Program-made: the position numbers and the translations under genes | In this document: one piece after another, positions 8,014-15,744 of the stretch | Layout: the number at the start of each line of letters is the position of its first letter | Position numbering within the stretch: position 1 is the first letter of the stretch | Assembly (NCBI GenBank): GCA_964580455.1 | Contig: CAZOKO010000022.1 | Span: forward strand, 1 to 29,564 | Source of the DNA: CAZOKO01 sp964580455 | GTDB lineage: Bacteria > Desulfobacterota > WTBG01 | Reading direction: 5' to 3' | Length of the DNA stretch: 29,564 bases | The notes under the pieces: generated by a model | Told to the model about the DNA's origin: nothing | Seen by the model: the letters and a program-made list of their open reading frames with translations, nothing else | Databases searched by the model: none

Positions 8014-8885
8014 AGTATGAAGGTGTGGTAATACGTCCTCCCAGCGAGGCAGACAGTCTAATCCTGCAAGTAACCGTTGGTTGTTCCCACAATAAATGTA
8101 TCTTCTGCCCTGCATACAAGGAAAAACGGTTCCGCATCAAAAGTTTCGATGAGATTAAAGAAGACATAGACGAAGCAAGCATCTACTCACACTATCCTAG
8201 AAGAGTTTTTCTTGCAGACGGTGATGCCCTTATCATTCCTCAACAAAGGCTTTTAGAAATCATAAGGTATCTTAATGAAAAACTTCCTAAGCTGCGAAGG
8301 ATTGGTATCTACGGAAACGCAAAAAGTATCCTCAGAAAGAGCGTTGATCAACTGAAAGAATTGAAGGGAAACAAGCTGAGTATTATCTATCTGGGAATTG
8401 AGTCAGGAGATGAAAAAACTTTAGAATATGTTCACAAAGGCGTAACCTACGAAAAGATGGTCGAGGCAGCTAGAAGGGTAAAAGAGGCGGGGATAAAACT
8501 TTCTGTTACAGTGCTATTGGGTGTAGCTGGTGCAGATAGAAGTACAATCCATGCTAAAGAATCAGCAAGGATATTAACCGACATCCGGCCTGATTACATT
8601 GGGGCATTAACCCTGATGATAATACCTGAAGCACCACTTTACAGAATGCTTGAAATGGGGGAATTCACCCTGCCCTCCCCTTTTGAACTCTTACAAGAGC
8701 TTAGAACCATGATTGCCGAATCGGATTTACACAACTGCCTTTTCTTCTCCAATCATGCCTCAAACTACCTCCCCATCAAGGCGAGATTTCCTAAAGATAA
8801 AGATTCCAGTCTGAAACTGATTGATCAAGTCATATCTGCAGGTGATCAGTCACTGCTAAAGCCAGATTATCTACGGGCACTATAG
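8010..8885 (+). CDS. Radical SAM protein of unknown substrate
   Basis: The 291-residue protein carries the iron-sulfur cluster motif CSHNKCIFC (Cys25, Cys30, Cys33; CX4CX2C), seen in a family of radical SAM proteins annotated as Elp3/HemN-like. Further radical SAM barrel signatures are LADGDALI (about 69), IGIYGNAKSI, YLGIESGDEKTLEYVHKG (about 130-147) and VTVLLGVAG. No auxiliary domain is present and the substrate is unknown. It overlaps hisS by four bases (ATGA), which suggests translational coupling. Whether it has any link to tRNA-His or is merely co-transcribed cannot be decided here. Confidence 0.88.
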   Translation: MKYEGVVIRPPSEADSLILQVTVGCSHNKCIFCPAYKEKRFRIKSFDEIKEDIDEASIYSHYPRRVFLADGDALIIPQQRLLEIIRYLNEKLPKLRRIGIYGNAKSILRKSVDQLKELKGNKLSIIYLGIESGDEKTLEYVHKGVTYEKMVEAARRVKEAGIKLSVTVLLGVAGADRSTIHAKESARILTDIRPDYIGALTLMIIPEAPLYRMLEMGEFTLPSPFELLQELRTMIAESDLHNCLFFSNHASNYLPIKARFPKDKDSSLKLIDQVISAGDQSLLKPDYLRAL

Positions 8886-9135
8886 TAACCTTTATAAAAA
8901 GCATCATGATATGTAGTTAAATAGCTTTAACAGACTATTCCAACCATCCCCAAAAAAGATACTATGAATAAAGAGAGTTATCAGCAAAATCAACTATATC
9001 ATCATCACTATCAGATATGCGGCTACTTTTGTTTCATCATTGTTGGATTTCAACGTAAATTCCGTATGTTGAATTTTATAATAATTCCAAACTACAGCAC
9101 CGCGCTATAACTCGTGAAATCCGTCAAAGCAAATA

Positions 9136-10098
9136 TTATTTTTCTAAATAATGGTAATAGCGCGCCAGACAGAAATTTGACAAGCAAAGCATGCTTGAAA
9201 CAAGCATAATATTTTTTACCTGATTGCGTGTGATCTTTGTCTCAGACGTCAGCACTTCAGGATTATTCCTGCTTAGTGCAAGTGTCTTTACAGCAAATAA
9301 AAGTGGCCATGCACAGGAAAGACGGATGCGCCGTTCTTTCCTAGGCAGCAATGTAACATAGGTAAGGCCATCGTGCAGATGACGTTTTGCTTTGTCAATC
9401 AGAAGATTAATAACTGACAGCGCTTTGTCCCTATTGGTTATTTCAAAAAAGCCTTCGCGAGACAAACCGATTTTTTCGAAAAATGTTGCGGGAACAAAAA
9501 TCCAACCCCGTTCGTAATCTTTACGCAGTCCGCGGATGATGTTTACGGTCTGAAGAGCCAGCCCAAATTCACGTCCGAGAGGGATGAGGCTTTTACGTAT
9601 TGCACGAATTGCCGGTGAATACCACGTAAATATATCGGTGAGGAGGTAACCGACTCTTCCAGCTACCTGATGCATATAATCATCCAATTCTTCCTCTGTA
9701 TTAATAAATGGGCCATGCTCTTGCCATCTAGCCATACCCTGTGAGGTTTTATAAACATGTGAGGCAAGGATATCTCTGAGTTGTTCTGGGGTATTATTTA
9801 AATACTTAATTACAGTATCAGCACGACGAGCCACATAAACTTCGGGGTCGGTATCATCAAGGTCTGATAGTTGAATTATCAAATCGCGTGCAGGGCGAAC
9901 ACCAGTAACTATGTCACCCCATAGACGGAGGAGATGGGCTTTGCGTTCTGCAACGATTGCGGTATTATCCTCGAGGCAGTCTGCAATGCGAAATAAAAGG
10001 TAGGCAACAGTAATCGTTTCTCGTAACACCGGAGGCAGCTGTTCTATAGAGAGAGAGAATGTACGACTGACAATACGAAGCATTTCATAATGGTTCAT
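9136..10098 (-). CDS. Squalene/phytoene synthase family protein
   Basis: The 320-residue protein belongs to the trans-isoprenyl head-to-head synthases, which condense two farnesyl or geranylgeranyl diphosphates. It retains RTFSLSIEQLPP, the first aspartate-rich motif RIADCLED (Asp40, Asp44), YMHQVAGRVG (141-150, usually YCxxVAGxVG) and the second motif region VNIIRGLRKDYERG (185-198). In typical members the second motif reads NxxRDxxED; here the first Asp position is Gly190 and only Asp194 remains. The C-terminal tail has a hydrophobic segment. The neighbours ispH and crtYc/crtYd suggest carotenoid or squalene production. Whether the product is squalene or phytoene cannot be decided. Confidence 0.85.
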   Translation of the reverse strand: MNHYEMLRIVSRTFSLSIEQLPPVLRETITVAYLLFRIADCLEDNTAIVAERKAHLLRLWGDIVTGVRPARDLIIQLSDLDDTDPEVYVARRADTVIKYLNNTPEQLRDILASHVYKTSQGMARWQEHGPFINTEEELDDYMHQVAGRVGYLLTDIFTWYSPAIRAIRKSLIPLGREFGLALQTVNIIRGLRKDYERGWIFVPATFFEKIGLSREGFFEITNRDKALSVINLLIDKAKRHLHDGLTYVTLLPRKERRIRLSCAWPLLFAVKTLALSRNNPEVLTSETKITRNQVKNIMLVSSMLCLSNFCLARYYHYLEK

Positions 10099-10139
10099 TG
10101 ATACAGTCCATTATTTTGGTATGATCTGCATGCTTTATG

Positions 10140-10206
10140 GAATTGAGGAATTCAGGAATTGCGAATTGGAATTCTATGATCAAAAAAATCCTAAATCCCT
10201 CAATTC
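10140..10206. repeat. Imperfect inverted repeat in the gap downstream of ispH
   Basis: Arms 10140-10156 (gaattgaggaattcagg) and 10190-10206 (cctaaatccctcaattc) pair over 17 positions with about three mismatches. They flank another aattgcgaattggaattc stretch. There is no T-run, so it is a poor terminator candidate. It resembles the EcoRI-rich dispersed repeats found elsewhere in the window. Confidence 0.4.
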
Positions 10207-10219
10207 TTTAATCCCTAAA

Positions 10220-11056
10220 TTAAATAGATTTGATATATTCAATAACACCTTTAGTATTATAATCAGGCGTTGATGCTCCTGCCATTACTCCTACACTTTG
10301 TGCATTGCGAAACCACTCAGGCTTAACTTCATCTCTCGATTGTATCCAGTAACTTCGTTTATTAAGTGATTTTGATATCTGGTAGAGCCTCTTGGTGTTG
10401 GCACTTGTTCTCGAGCCAATAATAATCATTATGTCATTTTTAAGCGGCATATCTTTCATTTCTTTCTGTTTTATTCTGGTTGGTTTGCATATAGTATTGA
10501 AAAATTTCAGTTCCTTGATATGTCGTTTTAAAACATCGACTATAGTGATTGCCTTTTCCAAGTTTTGTGTAGATTGTACCACTACACATGCCTTTTTAAT
10601 CCCTTTAAACTTTGCCTGCGGGATATTGTTAATACCATCAATGACAATCGCCTTGCCCTCCAGTTGTCCCATAATGCCTCGAACTTCATCATGTCGGTTA
10701 TCACCTATTATGATAACCTCACAGCCTTCTTTTTTTGAAAATCTCGCAATTTTGTGTACTTCCTTAACCATGGGACAGGTGGCATCAACTATGGTGTAGC
10801 CAAGCCTGGATGCCCTCTCATAGATTTTCTCCGAAGCACCATGGGCACGTATTAAGAGTATTTTATTGGTACCCTTCCCTAGCCTTTTTATTTTCCTTAC
10901 TCCAGCATCACTGATTTCTCTCACTACATCTTCGTTATGCACAATATCACCGAGCATTTCTACCTTCGCACCTGTTTTTGCAGTATCCAAGGCAACTTTA
11001 AGCGCTCTCTTTACCCCAAAGCAAAACCCTGCAGATTTCGCCAAATTAATTTTCAC
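10220..11056 (-). CDS. ispH: 4-hydroxy-3-methylbut-2-enyl diphosphate reductase
   Basis: The 278-residue IspH (LytB) catalyses the last step of the MEP pathway, making IPP and DMAPP. The three cluster-binding cysteines are clear: GFCFGV (Cys12), DATCPMV (about 94) and NTICKPT (about 190). RAHGASE, GDNRHDEVRG (usually GDxxHPEV) and GSRTSANTKRL, with the C-terminal GASTPD, are also present. The start codon is GTG, supported by AGGAGG nine bases upstream. It lies in the same direction as the squalene/phytoene synthase with a 121-bp gap and is divergent from the lycopene cyclase genes. It therefore supplies the precursors used by this isoprenoid patch. Confidence 0.95.
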   Translation of the reverse strand: MKINLAKSAGFCFGVKRALKVALDTAKTGAKVEMLGDIVHNEDVVREISDAGVRKIKRLGKGTNKILLIRAHGASEKIYERASRLGYTIVDATCPMVKEVHKIARFSKKEGCEVIIIGDNRHDEVRGIMGQLEGKAIVIDGINNIPQAKFKGIKKACVVVQSTQNLEKAITIVDVLKRHIKELKFFNTICKPTRIKQKEMKDMPLKNDIMIIIGSRTSANTKRLYQISKSLNKRSYWIQSRDEVKPEWFRNAQSVGVMAGASTPDYNTKGVIEYIKSI

Positions 11057-11381
11057 GAATAGCTTCCTCCTAGCACTATTTTTAATGGACTAACCCATTT
11101 ACCAGTAGTAGTTAAATGTGTATGGTAAGAAAACAAATCATAACCATTACGCTCTATAGAAACCAATATACTAGCATTTTTTTGTCTTTGAGAAGGAATG
11201 GGGAAGGCAACATAGAAGATTTTCGCATGTTGCCTGGTTATTGCTCTTTCTTCTACAAAACCGCCTTGAATGGAACTGTGTATGTTTGACGGACTCATCT
11301 TTTTATTGTACACAGAGCCAAGTTTTGCGCAAGAAAAAAATTTATTTGAAAAGAATAAAAATCTCTGGTATTATATCATTT
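11057..11381. other. Divergent intergenic region between ispH and crtYc
   Basis: About 325 bp with no convincing gene. A minus-strand open frame of 86 codons runs through it, but it overlaps the ispH ribosome site, lacks its own strong ribosome site, and resembles nothing known to me. No clear promoter boxes, riboswitch or repeat were identified. Confidence 0.4.
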
Positions 11382-11690
11382 ATGTCAAAGTATATGCTTC
11401 TCCTCATTATATCAGGTTCACTCCCCTTGCTGTTAAGTCTCTATCAACCTCTCAATTTCTACCGCAATATCAGGACACTTGTATTAAGCATCGCCCTCAT
11501 TGTGCTCATATTTGGTGCGTGGGATATCTTTGCGACATTTCGTGGACACTTGCACTTTAACCCCTCAGATGTCTGGAGGATAAGAATTATTAATCTGCCC
11601 CTTGAGGAGGTACTATTCTTTGTGGTGATACCCTTTTGCTGCATTCTTACTTGGGAATTACTCAACTATATCAGAGGAAAATCACAATGA
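11382..11690 (+). CDS. crtYc: Lycopene cyclase subunit CrtYc
   Basis: The 102-residue protein is a three-helix membrane protein matching the first lycopene cyclase domain of heterodimeric (CrtYc/CrtYd) cyclases, which close the end rings of lycopene. Signatures are SLYQPLNFYRNIRTL, LHFNPSDVW and the acidic motif LPLEEVLFFVVIPF with its Pro-Leu-Glu-Glu. The ATG at 11382 has no strong ribosome site; a Met five codons later is possible. Its stop overlaps the crtYd start (ATGA at 11687-11690), the classic coupled arrangement. The partner gene is broken, so this subunit may now be unpaired unless another copy exists. Confidence 0.8.
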   Translation: MSKYMLLLIISGSLPLLLSLYQPLNFYRNIRTLVLSIALIVLIFGAWDIFATFRGHLHFNPSDVWRIRIINLPLEEVLFFVVIPFCCILTWELLNYIRGKSQ

Positions 11691-12006
11691 AAGAGTACAC
11701 TATACTGGCAGTCCTTTCAGTTTTCCTCACCGTTCTGTTAGACAAGAAGTGTGGCGTGAGAAAGTTAAAGAGGAGAGGATCTTATTTGTTTCTAATAATC
11801 ATTCTATTTTTTAAACTACTGGTCAATGGATATCTCACTTCACAGTAAATAGTGATATACAATCCACAGTTCTTTCTGAATGTGCGGATAGGAAGTATTC
11901 CACTTGAGGATTTTCTGTTTGTTTTAGTATGGTGACTATGACCATCATTTTTTGGGAGTATTTTAAACGCAAGCCACCAAATGATAAAAATGTTAATAAA
12001 TTTTAA
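11687..12006 (+). pseudogene. crtYd: Lycopene cyclase subunit CrtYd, broken
   Basis: The frame starts MKEYTILAVL and continues as a CrtYd-like subunit, but after YLTSQ an in-frame TAA stops it at 11846-11848. Reading on in the same frame gives VIYNPQFFLNVRIGSIPLED, the second lycopene cyclase domain with its PLED motif. At about 11921-11930 one T appears to be missing: tttgttttagtatgg gives a stop, while one extra T would give FVFSMVTMT. In the shifted frame MVTMTIIFWEYFKRK reads to a TAA at 12004-12006. Two independent lesions, a nonsense codon and a minus-one frameshift, therefore disrupt a gene of otherwise normal length (about 105 codons). Confidence 0.8.
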
Positions 12007-12024
12007 CGAACTAAGGAGGATAGA

Positions 12025-12600
12025 ATGCAATACGAAAATGTACCACGAGAAGAAGCTGAAAAGGAAATTCTGGAATTCTTAAATAGCACCAGTGCTTTGG
12101 TTGACAAGAACCCCGGTCAATATGGATGCGGAACAATTCACCGTACTTCCCTTGTGCTCGCTACCTCACATGATGATGAACCCAGGGCTACACCCCTGGA
12201 ATTTTTCAATGAAGGGTTAACCATCTATATCTTTGGTGAACCTGGAGGTAAGATTGCTAACATCAAAAGGAATCCCAAAGTATGTGCAGCTATTTATGAA
12301 CAACCTTTAGATCACTCAAAATTTCAAAGAAGCATACAGATCTGGGGAAAGGCAGAACTTATCACCATTCGAAGCGACAAAAAAACCTATATGGAAAAGG
12401 TTAAAAAATGGAACCTGCTTGAGGTGGGGAAAAAATTGATGTCTCCACACATTAAAGATTTGAGTCCTGAAGAACAGGCAAAAACAGTTGAAAAGATGCT
12501 GGGTGCTCTCAATCTCATACGCATTGAACCCACACGAATGGTGCTACGTAAGTACACACCTGAGTTCACCATGCCTAAATATGAATGGAAGAAGGAGTAA
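12025..12600 (+). CDS. Pyridoxamine 5'-phosphate oxidase-fold (flavin-binding) protein
   Basis: This 191-residue protein has the split-barrel flavin-binding fold of the PNPOx family. Supporting segments are TSLVLATSHDDEPRATPLEF (about 41-60), IYIFGEPGGKIANIKRNPKV (about 70-90) and IQIWGKAELI, with the terminal RIEPTRMVL. The family includes general FMN or F420 stress and redox proteins, and the sequence does not identify substrate or cofactor. It starts at an ATG with a strong ribosome site (aaggaggatagaATG), 18 bp behind the broken crtYd. It may share a transcript with crtYc, but functional linkage to carotenoids is unproven. Confidence 0.82.
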   Translation: MQYENVPREEAEKEILEFLNSTSALVDKNPGQYGCGTIHRTSLVLATSHDDEPRATPLEFFNEGLTIYIFGEPGGKIANIKRNPKVCAAIYEQPLDHSKFQRSIQIWGKAELITIRSDKKTYMEKVKKWNLLEVGKKLMSPHIKDLSPEEQAKTVEKMLGALNLIRIEPTRMVLRKYTPEFTMPKYEWKKE

Positions 12601-12691
12601 GGCAGGTTGCAAGTGCAAAACAAAGAATCCGACTCACTCTGGCGACGGGCACAAGATTTTAGACTTTAAATTACTGATGCTGGATACTGGA

Positions 12692-12768
12692 TAAAACGAA
12701 TGCGGAATTCGGATTGCGGATTTTGGATTAAGTAAAAGCTGGAAGGCAGTGAGTGAATAGATACTGGA
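12692..12768 (+). repeat. Dispersed 77-bp intergenic repeat, copy 2
   Basis: Direct reading of the repeat that occurs inverted at 4128-4204, with one mismatch over 77 bases. It begins taaaacgaatgcggaattcg and ends gaatagatactgga. Short pieces of the flanking word tggatactggata also occur nearby (12681-12692, about 12812-12822 inverted, and 1333-1360). It lies between convergent genes and has no reading frame. Confidence 0.85.
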
Positions 12769-12828
12769 TGTGAAACTAATACTATTTTTATATTATTTTG
12801 AATTGCATTACCAGTATCCAGGATCGTT

Positions 12829-14055
12829 TCAATTAACTGACGGTAAAGCAGTAACATTAAAGGTGATGTTTCCTTCAGGAAGTGAGAGCAATTCTTCTTT
12901 CTTGAATTTCTTGCCATCCCACTGATATTTTCTGAGCCCTCCCTGATCATCGGCAGCCACATAAATCTCCTGCAGTCCATCTTTATCAAGATCAAATACC
13001 AGTGTGGCGTGTTCAAAACCGCTTGAATCCTTGTCAATTAATTCCTTATGCCATACGTTTTTGTCTTTCCTTAAAATCCAGATGCCGGATTTAAAAGCAG
13101 AGACTATAAGATCAATTTTCCCGTCCCCATCCACATCTCCATAATTAAGAAAACGGCAGAACACATCTGGCAAACTTTCAATGATACTACCCACATACCT
13201 GCCCTTTTCATAATGATACCTCTTGATTTTCACCGTATCTACTATCTGCTGTTCTCCATCAATCTTTTTCATCTCTGCTTCAAGCACTGCAAATAAATCA
13301 GGATGACCTGAAGAATCAACATCAGCAACCAGGATTTCTTTGACATGACGTTTGGAAAACTCCTCAATCACATGGCTGTCGAATGTTTTCCCATTATAAC
13401 GAAACATCCGTATTGTACCCGGTTGCGGCGTTCCGTCAACCTTGTTTGGTGCGCTGGGAGTTGTAAATATTTCCTTAATACTATCACCATTCACATCTCC
13501 TATCTCTATCTCATGAACGAAGGTCTGTGGAGAACGGTTTAATTCAGTAACATCCCATTTCTCGTTCTTTTTCTGAAGAACAGCAATGACACCCTGATCA
13601 TGCGTTGCAATCACCAGATCATCCACACCATCACCCGTCACATCACCAATCTCAATATCCCTTAAGCGATCATGTTCACCACCAAAAGAAGTCTTCCATA
13701 CAGTTTCTGCTACCCATTTTCCCTTTTCTTGCGTCCACAGTTTCAATGCAGCAGCATTTGCCCCAATAGTTAAAAATCCATTTTCAAAAGGAATAGCTTT
13801 GTGGAAGACATTGCTCTCCGGATCTTCTATACTTTCTGATTTCCATCCTTTTGGCGTATGATATGCCAACAACAATTTAGCGGCTCCAGGAACAGGGTGC
13901 TCCCTACCATCTTCTCCCTTCACCTGCTTAAATTGTGCCTGGCAAATCATCAGTGCAGTTTGCCTGCTTTCTCCCAGTTTAACATCCTGGGAACATGCAT
14001 TCTGACACACAAACAGTAAGAGTACTGAAAAAAAGATAAAATATTTCATTATCAT
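12829..14055 (-). CDS. Secreted VCBS/FG-GAP repeat protein
   Basis: The 408-residue protein has a signal peptide (about 1-22; possibly starting at Met3) and then a string of FG-GAP/VCBS blades of a beta-propeller. Calcium-loop-like motifs recur: DVTGDGVDDL, DVNGDSIKEI, DVDSSGHPDL, DVDGDGKIDL and DLDKDGLQEI, spaced about 45-60 residues. The fold is that of integrin-like propellers, often found in surface or periplasmic proteins. Cys21 in QNACSQ does not fit a good lipobox. It is 116 bp downstream of the porin gene on the same strand and may be transcribed with it. The ligand or partner is unknown. Confidence 0.85.
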   Translation of the reverse strand: MIMKYFIFFSVLLLFVCQNACSQDVKLGESRQTALMICQAQFKQVKGEDGREHPVPGAAKLLLAYHTPKGWKSESIEDPESNVFHKAIPFENGFLTIGANAAALKLWTQEKGKWVAETVWKTSFGGEHDRLRDIEIGDVTGDGVDDLVIATHDQGVIAVLQKKNEKWDVTELNRSPQTFVHEIEIGDVNGDSIKEIFTTPSAPNKVDGTPQPGTIRMFRYNGKTFDSHVIEEFSKRHVKEILVADVDSSGHPDLFAVLEAEMKKIDGEQQIVDTVKIKRYHYEKGRYVGSIIESLPDVFCRFLNYGDVDGDGKIDLIVSAFKSGIWILRKDKNVWHKELIDKDSSGFEHATLVFDLDKDGLQEIYVAADDQGGLRKYQWDGKKFKKEELLSLPEGNITFNVTALPSVN

Positions 14056-14171
14056 GCTCTACTCCAATCAATAAATGTTTTCTCATTAGCTGAGCCATTA
14101 GGAAGTTTTCGTTTTATCCAGTTACTTTTATCCCCCTTTAGCAAAGGTGGCTTTAACAAGAGGAAACTTTA

Positions 14172-15506
14172 TCACCACTTATAGATAATCGAGGTTTGTA
14201 TCCTGTTATCGGTACCAGTACTTCTATTCTTATGCTCTGTATCCCAAAAGCTATACTCCAGTCCTATATCCACAGGGGGGATTAAATTATATACTACATT
14301 TCCAAAATAAAAGCTGTTTCTGCTTCTCATGCCTGCACTCAAATCACTGTTCTTGGGGTCATCCATGCCAAGCCCCAGATGAAATTTCAACTTGTTACTG
14401 TGTTTGTAACTAAGCTGCATCCACCCCCCAGTTGTTTTGATTACTTCCTGTGTAGTAGGATTCACTCCCTGCAATATACCACCCAGGTAATCATCCATAT
14501 TATAACCTATAAATGCCTCTCCCTTTACTGTAACTCTATCAGTTATCGGCAAATCAAAATCCCCATTTAAAGACCAGGTCTTCAGTCTTTCCTGCCTTCT
14601 ACCAGCAGTAAAAGGATTTAGCTCCCAGTCAATCTCCTCTTCTCCATAGTGGCCACTTACACCAAATACCGTGTGCTTCCCCGTTAAAAGTTTCGTTGCA
14701 AGGGCAAACCTTGCCTGAACAGTTGGGAACCCTGAATCCTCGCCATCATTCTGATTGTCCAAATCAAAATCCTCATTAACCGTTCCTGTTGTTCTTGCAA
14801 TAGCAATCGATGAAATAAACTTATTGCTTTCGTTAAAAGGATAAACATATGTTGCCCGTAACTGGGGACGTCTATAGCCAATATTACCTGCAGTCCAGCC
14901 AACCGAATAATTCAAGGTATTTGGAGTTAAAGGTGAAATGAGGTCAGAGGTCTGACCGGCAAGGAGGCTGAAGTTACCCCTCTCCAAATTTACAAAGGCA
15001 TGACGAAGGAGAACTGCCCCTTTATTTTCATGACGGGCCCCATCTCCATAGAAATCAATCTCAATTCTTCCCCATGCCTTCCAGTCATAGATATCCGGAG
15101 CTATAATATCCATTCCCAACCGTGTCTGTCTGGCAGTCATATTAAATTCATTATCATTTTTATGGGCAGATTCATTGGGAATATAAAAAACAAAATTGCC
15201 GGGGAAAGACCTGCTGTCATCATAGGAAGCATCCAGTTTTATAAAACCGTAAGGCTTAAATTTAAATGCACTCAGCACATTGGAAGACGATTTTCCCACT
15301 TTCCGCTCAAGTTTTTCCACTCTTGTTTTATCTTTCTCCCTGGCTTCCTGCTGTTGTTTCAAAATATCCTTTAACTCTCTAAGTTCTTTTTCCAGTTTGT
15401 CTATTCTCTCATTTAGCTTATCAACCTCAGGCTGAGCCATAGCTGGCGAAACAAAAAATAAAAAACATATTAAACAAATAACTGACAATAGATACTTCCT
15501 CGACAT
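14172..15506 (-). CDS. DcaP-like outer-membrane porin
   Basis: The 444-residue protein has a signal peptide ending in PAMA|QPE (about residue 24), then a periplasmic coiled coil (about 28-70, KLEKELRELKDILKQQ). An outer-membrane beta-barrel follows from about 80 to the end. Alternating aromatic strands and the C-terminal IQTSIIYKW, with its terminal aromatic, are typical of barrels recognised by BamA. The coiled coil plus YGFIKLDASYDD and RQTRLGMDI resemble the DcaP-like trimeric porins. A ribosome site (aaaggaagaagagtATG) and an upstream sigma-70 promoter support the start. Its function is probably uptake of small, likely anionic, solutes; the specificity is inference. Confidence 0.85.
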   Translation of the reverse strand: MSRKYLLSVICLICFLFFVSPAMAQPEVDKLNERIDKLEKELRELKDILKQQQEAREKDKTRVEKLERKVGKSSSNVLSAFKFKPYGFIKLDASYDDSRSFPGNFVFYIPNESAHKNDNEFNMTARQTRLGMDIIAPDIYDWKAWGRIEIDFYGDGARHENKGAVLLRHAFVNLERGNFSLLAGQTSDLISPLTPNTLNYSVGWTAGNIGYRRPQLRATYVYPFNESNKFISSIAIARTTGTVNEDFDLDNQNDGEDSGFPTVQARFALATKLLTGKHTVFGVSGHYGEEEIDWELNPFTAGRRQERLKTWSLNGDFDLPITDRVTVKGEAFIGYNMDDYLGGILQGVNPTTQEVIKTTGGWMQLSYKHSNKLKFHLGLGMDDPKNSDLSAGMRSRNSFYFGNVVYNLIPPVDIGLEYSFWDTEHKNRSTGTDNRIQTSIIYKW

Positions 15507-15556
15507 ACTCTTCTTCCTTTAACTTACCATTAATATTAAGTTTTATAAGGATGGGT

Positions 15557-15586
15557 ATAATACACTGCAACATGAAATCGTGTCAA
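15557..15586 (-). promoter_or_regulatory. Sigma-70 promoter of the porin gene
   Basis: On the minus strand, TTGACA (15586-15581) and TATTAT (15562-15557) are separated by 18 bases, with a TG directly upstream of the -10 box. The -35 matches consensus exactly and the -10 at five of six positions. The expected start is about 15550, giving a leader of about 45 bases before the ATG. Confidence 0.65.
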
Positions 15587-15744
15587 GATTTTTGTACATA
15601 ATGAACTTCAAGCTTCGCTTAAGTAATTGTTTCGTGTTACGGCTTAACAGTGTTCTTTATTCTCAACATGCAAATCGTAACCCGTAACGTAAATACCTTA
15701 ACTTCAATAATTAGTAGAATCTCCGAGACGTTTTACCACTCACG

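Noticed and set aside
10392..10799. 135-codon plus-strand open frame
   Set aside because: Antisense to ispH, which has all conserved motifs; no ribosome site.
11053..11313. 86-codon minus-strand open frame between ispH and crtYc
   Set aside because: Overlaps the ispH ribosome site and start, has no good ribosome site and no recognised motif.
15000..15374. 124-codon plus-strand open frame
   Set aside because: Antisense to the porin N-terminal part; shadow frame.
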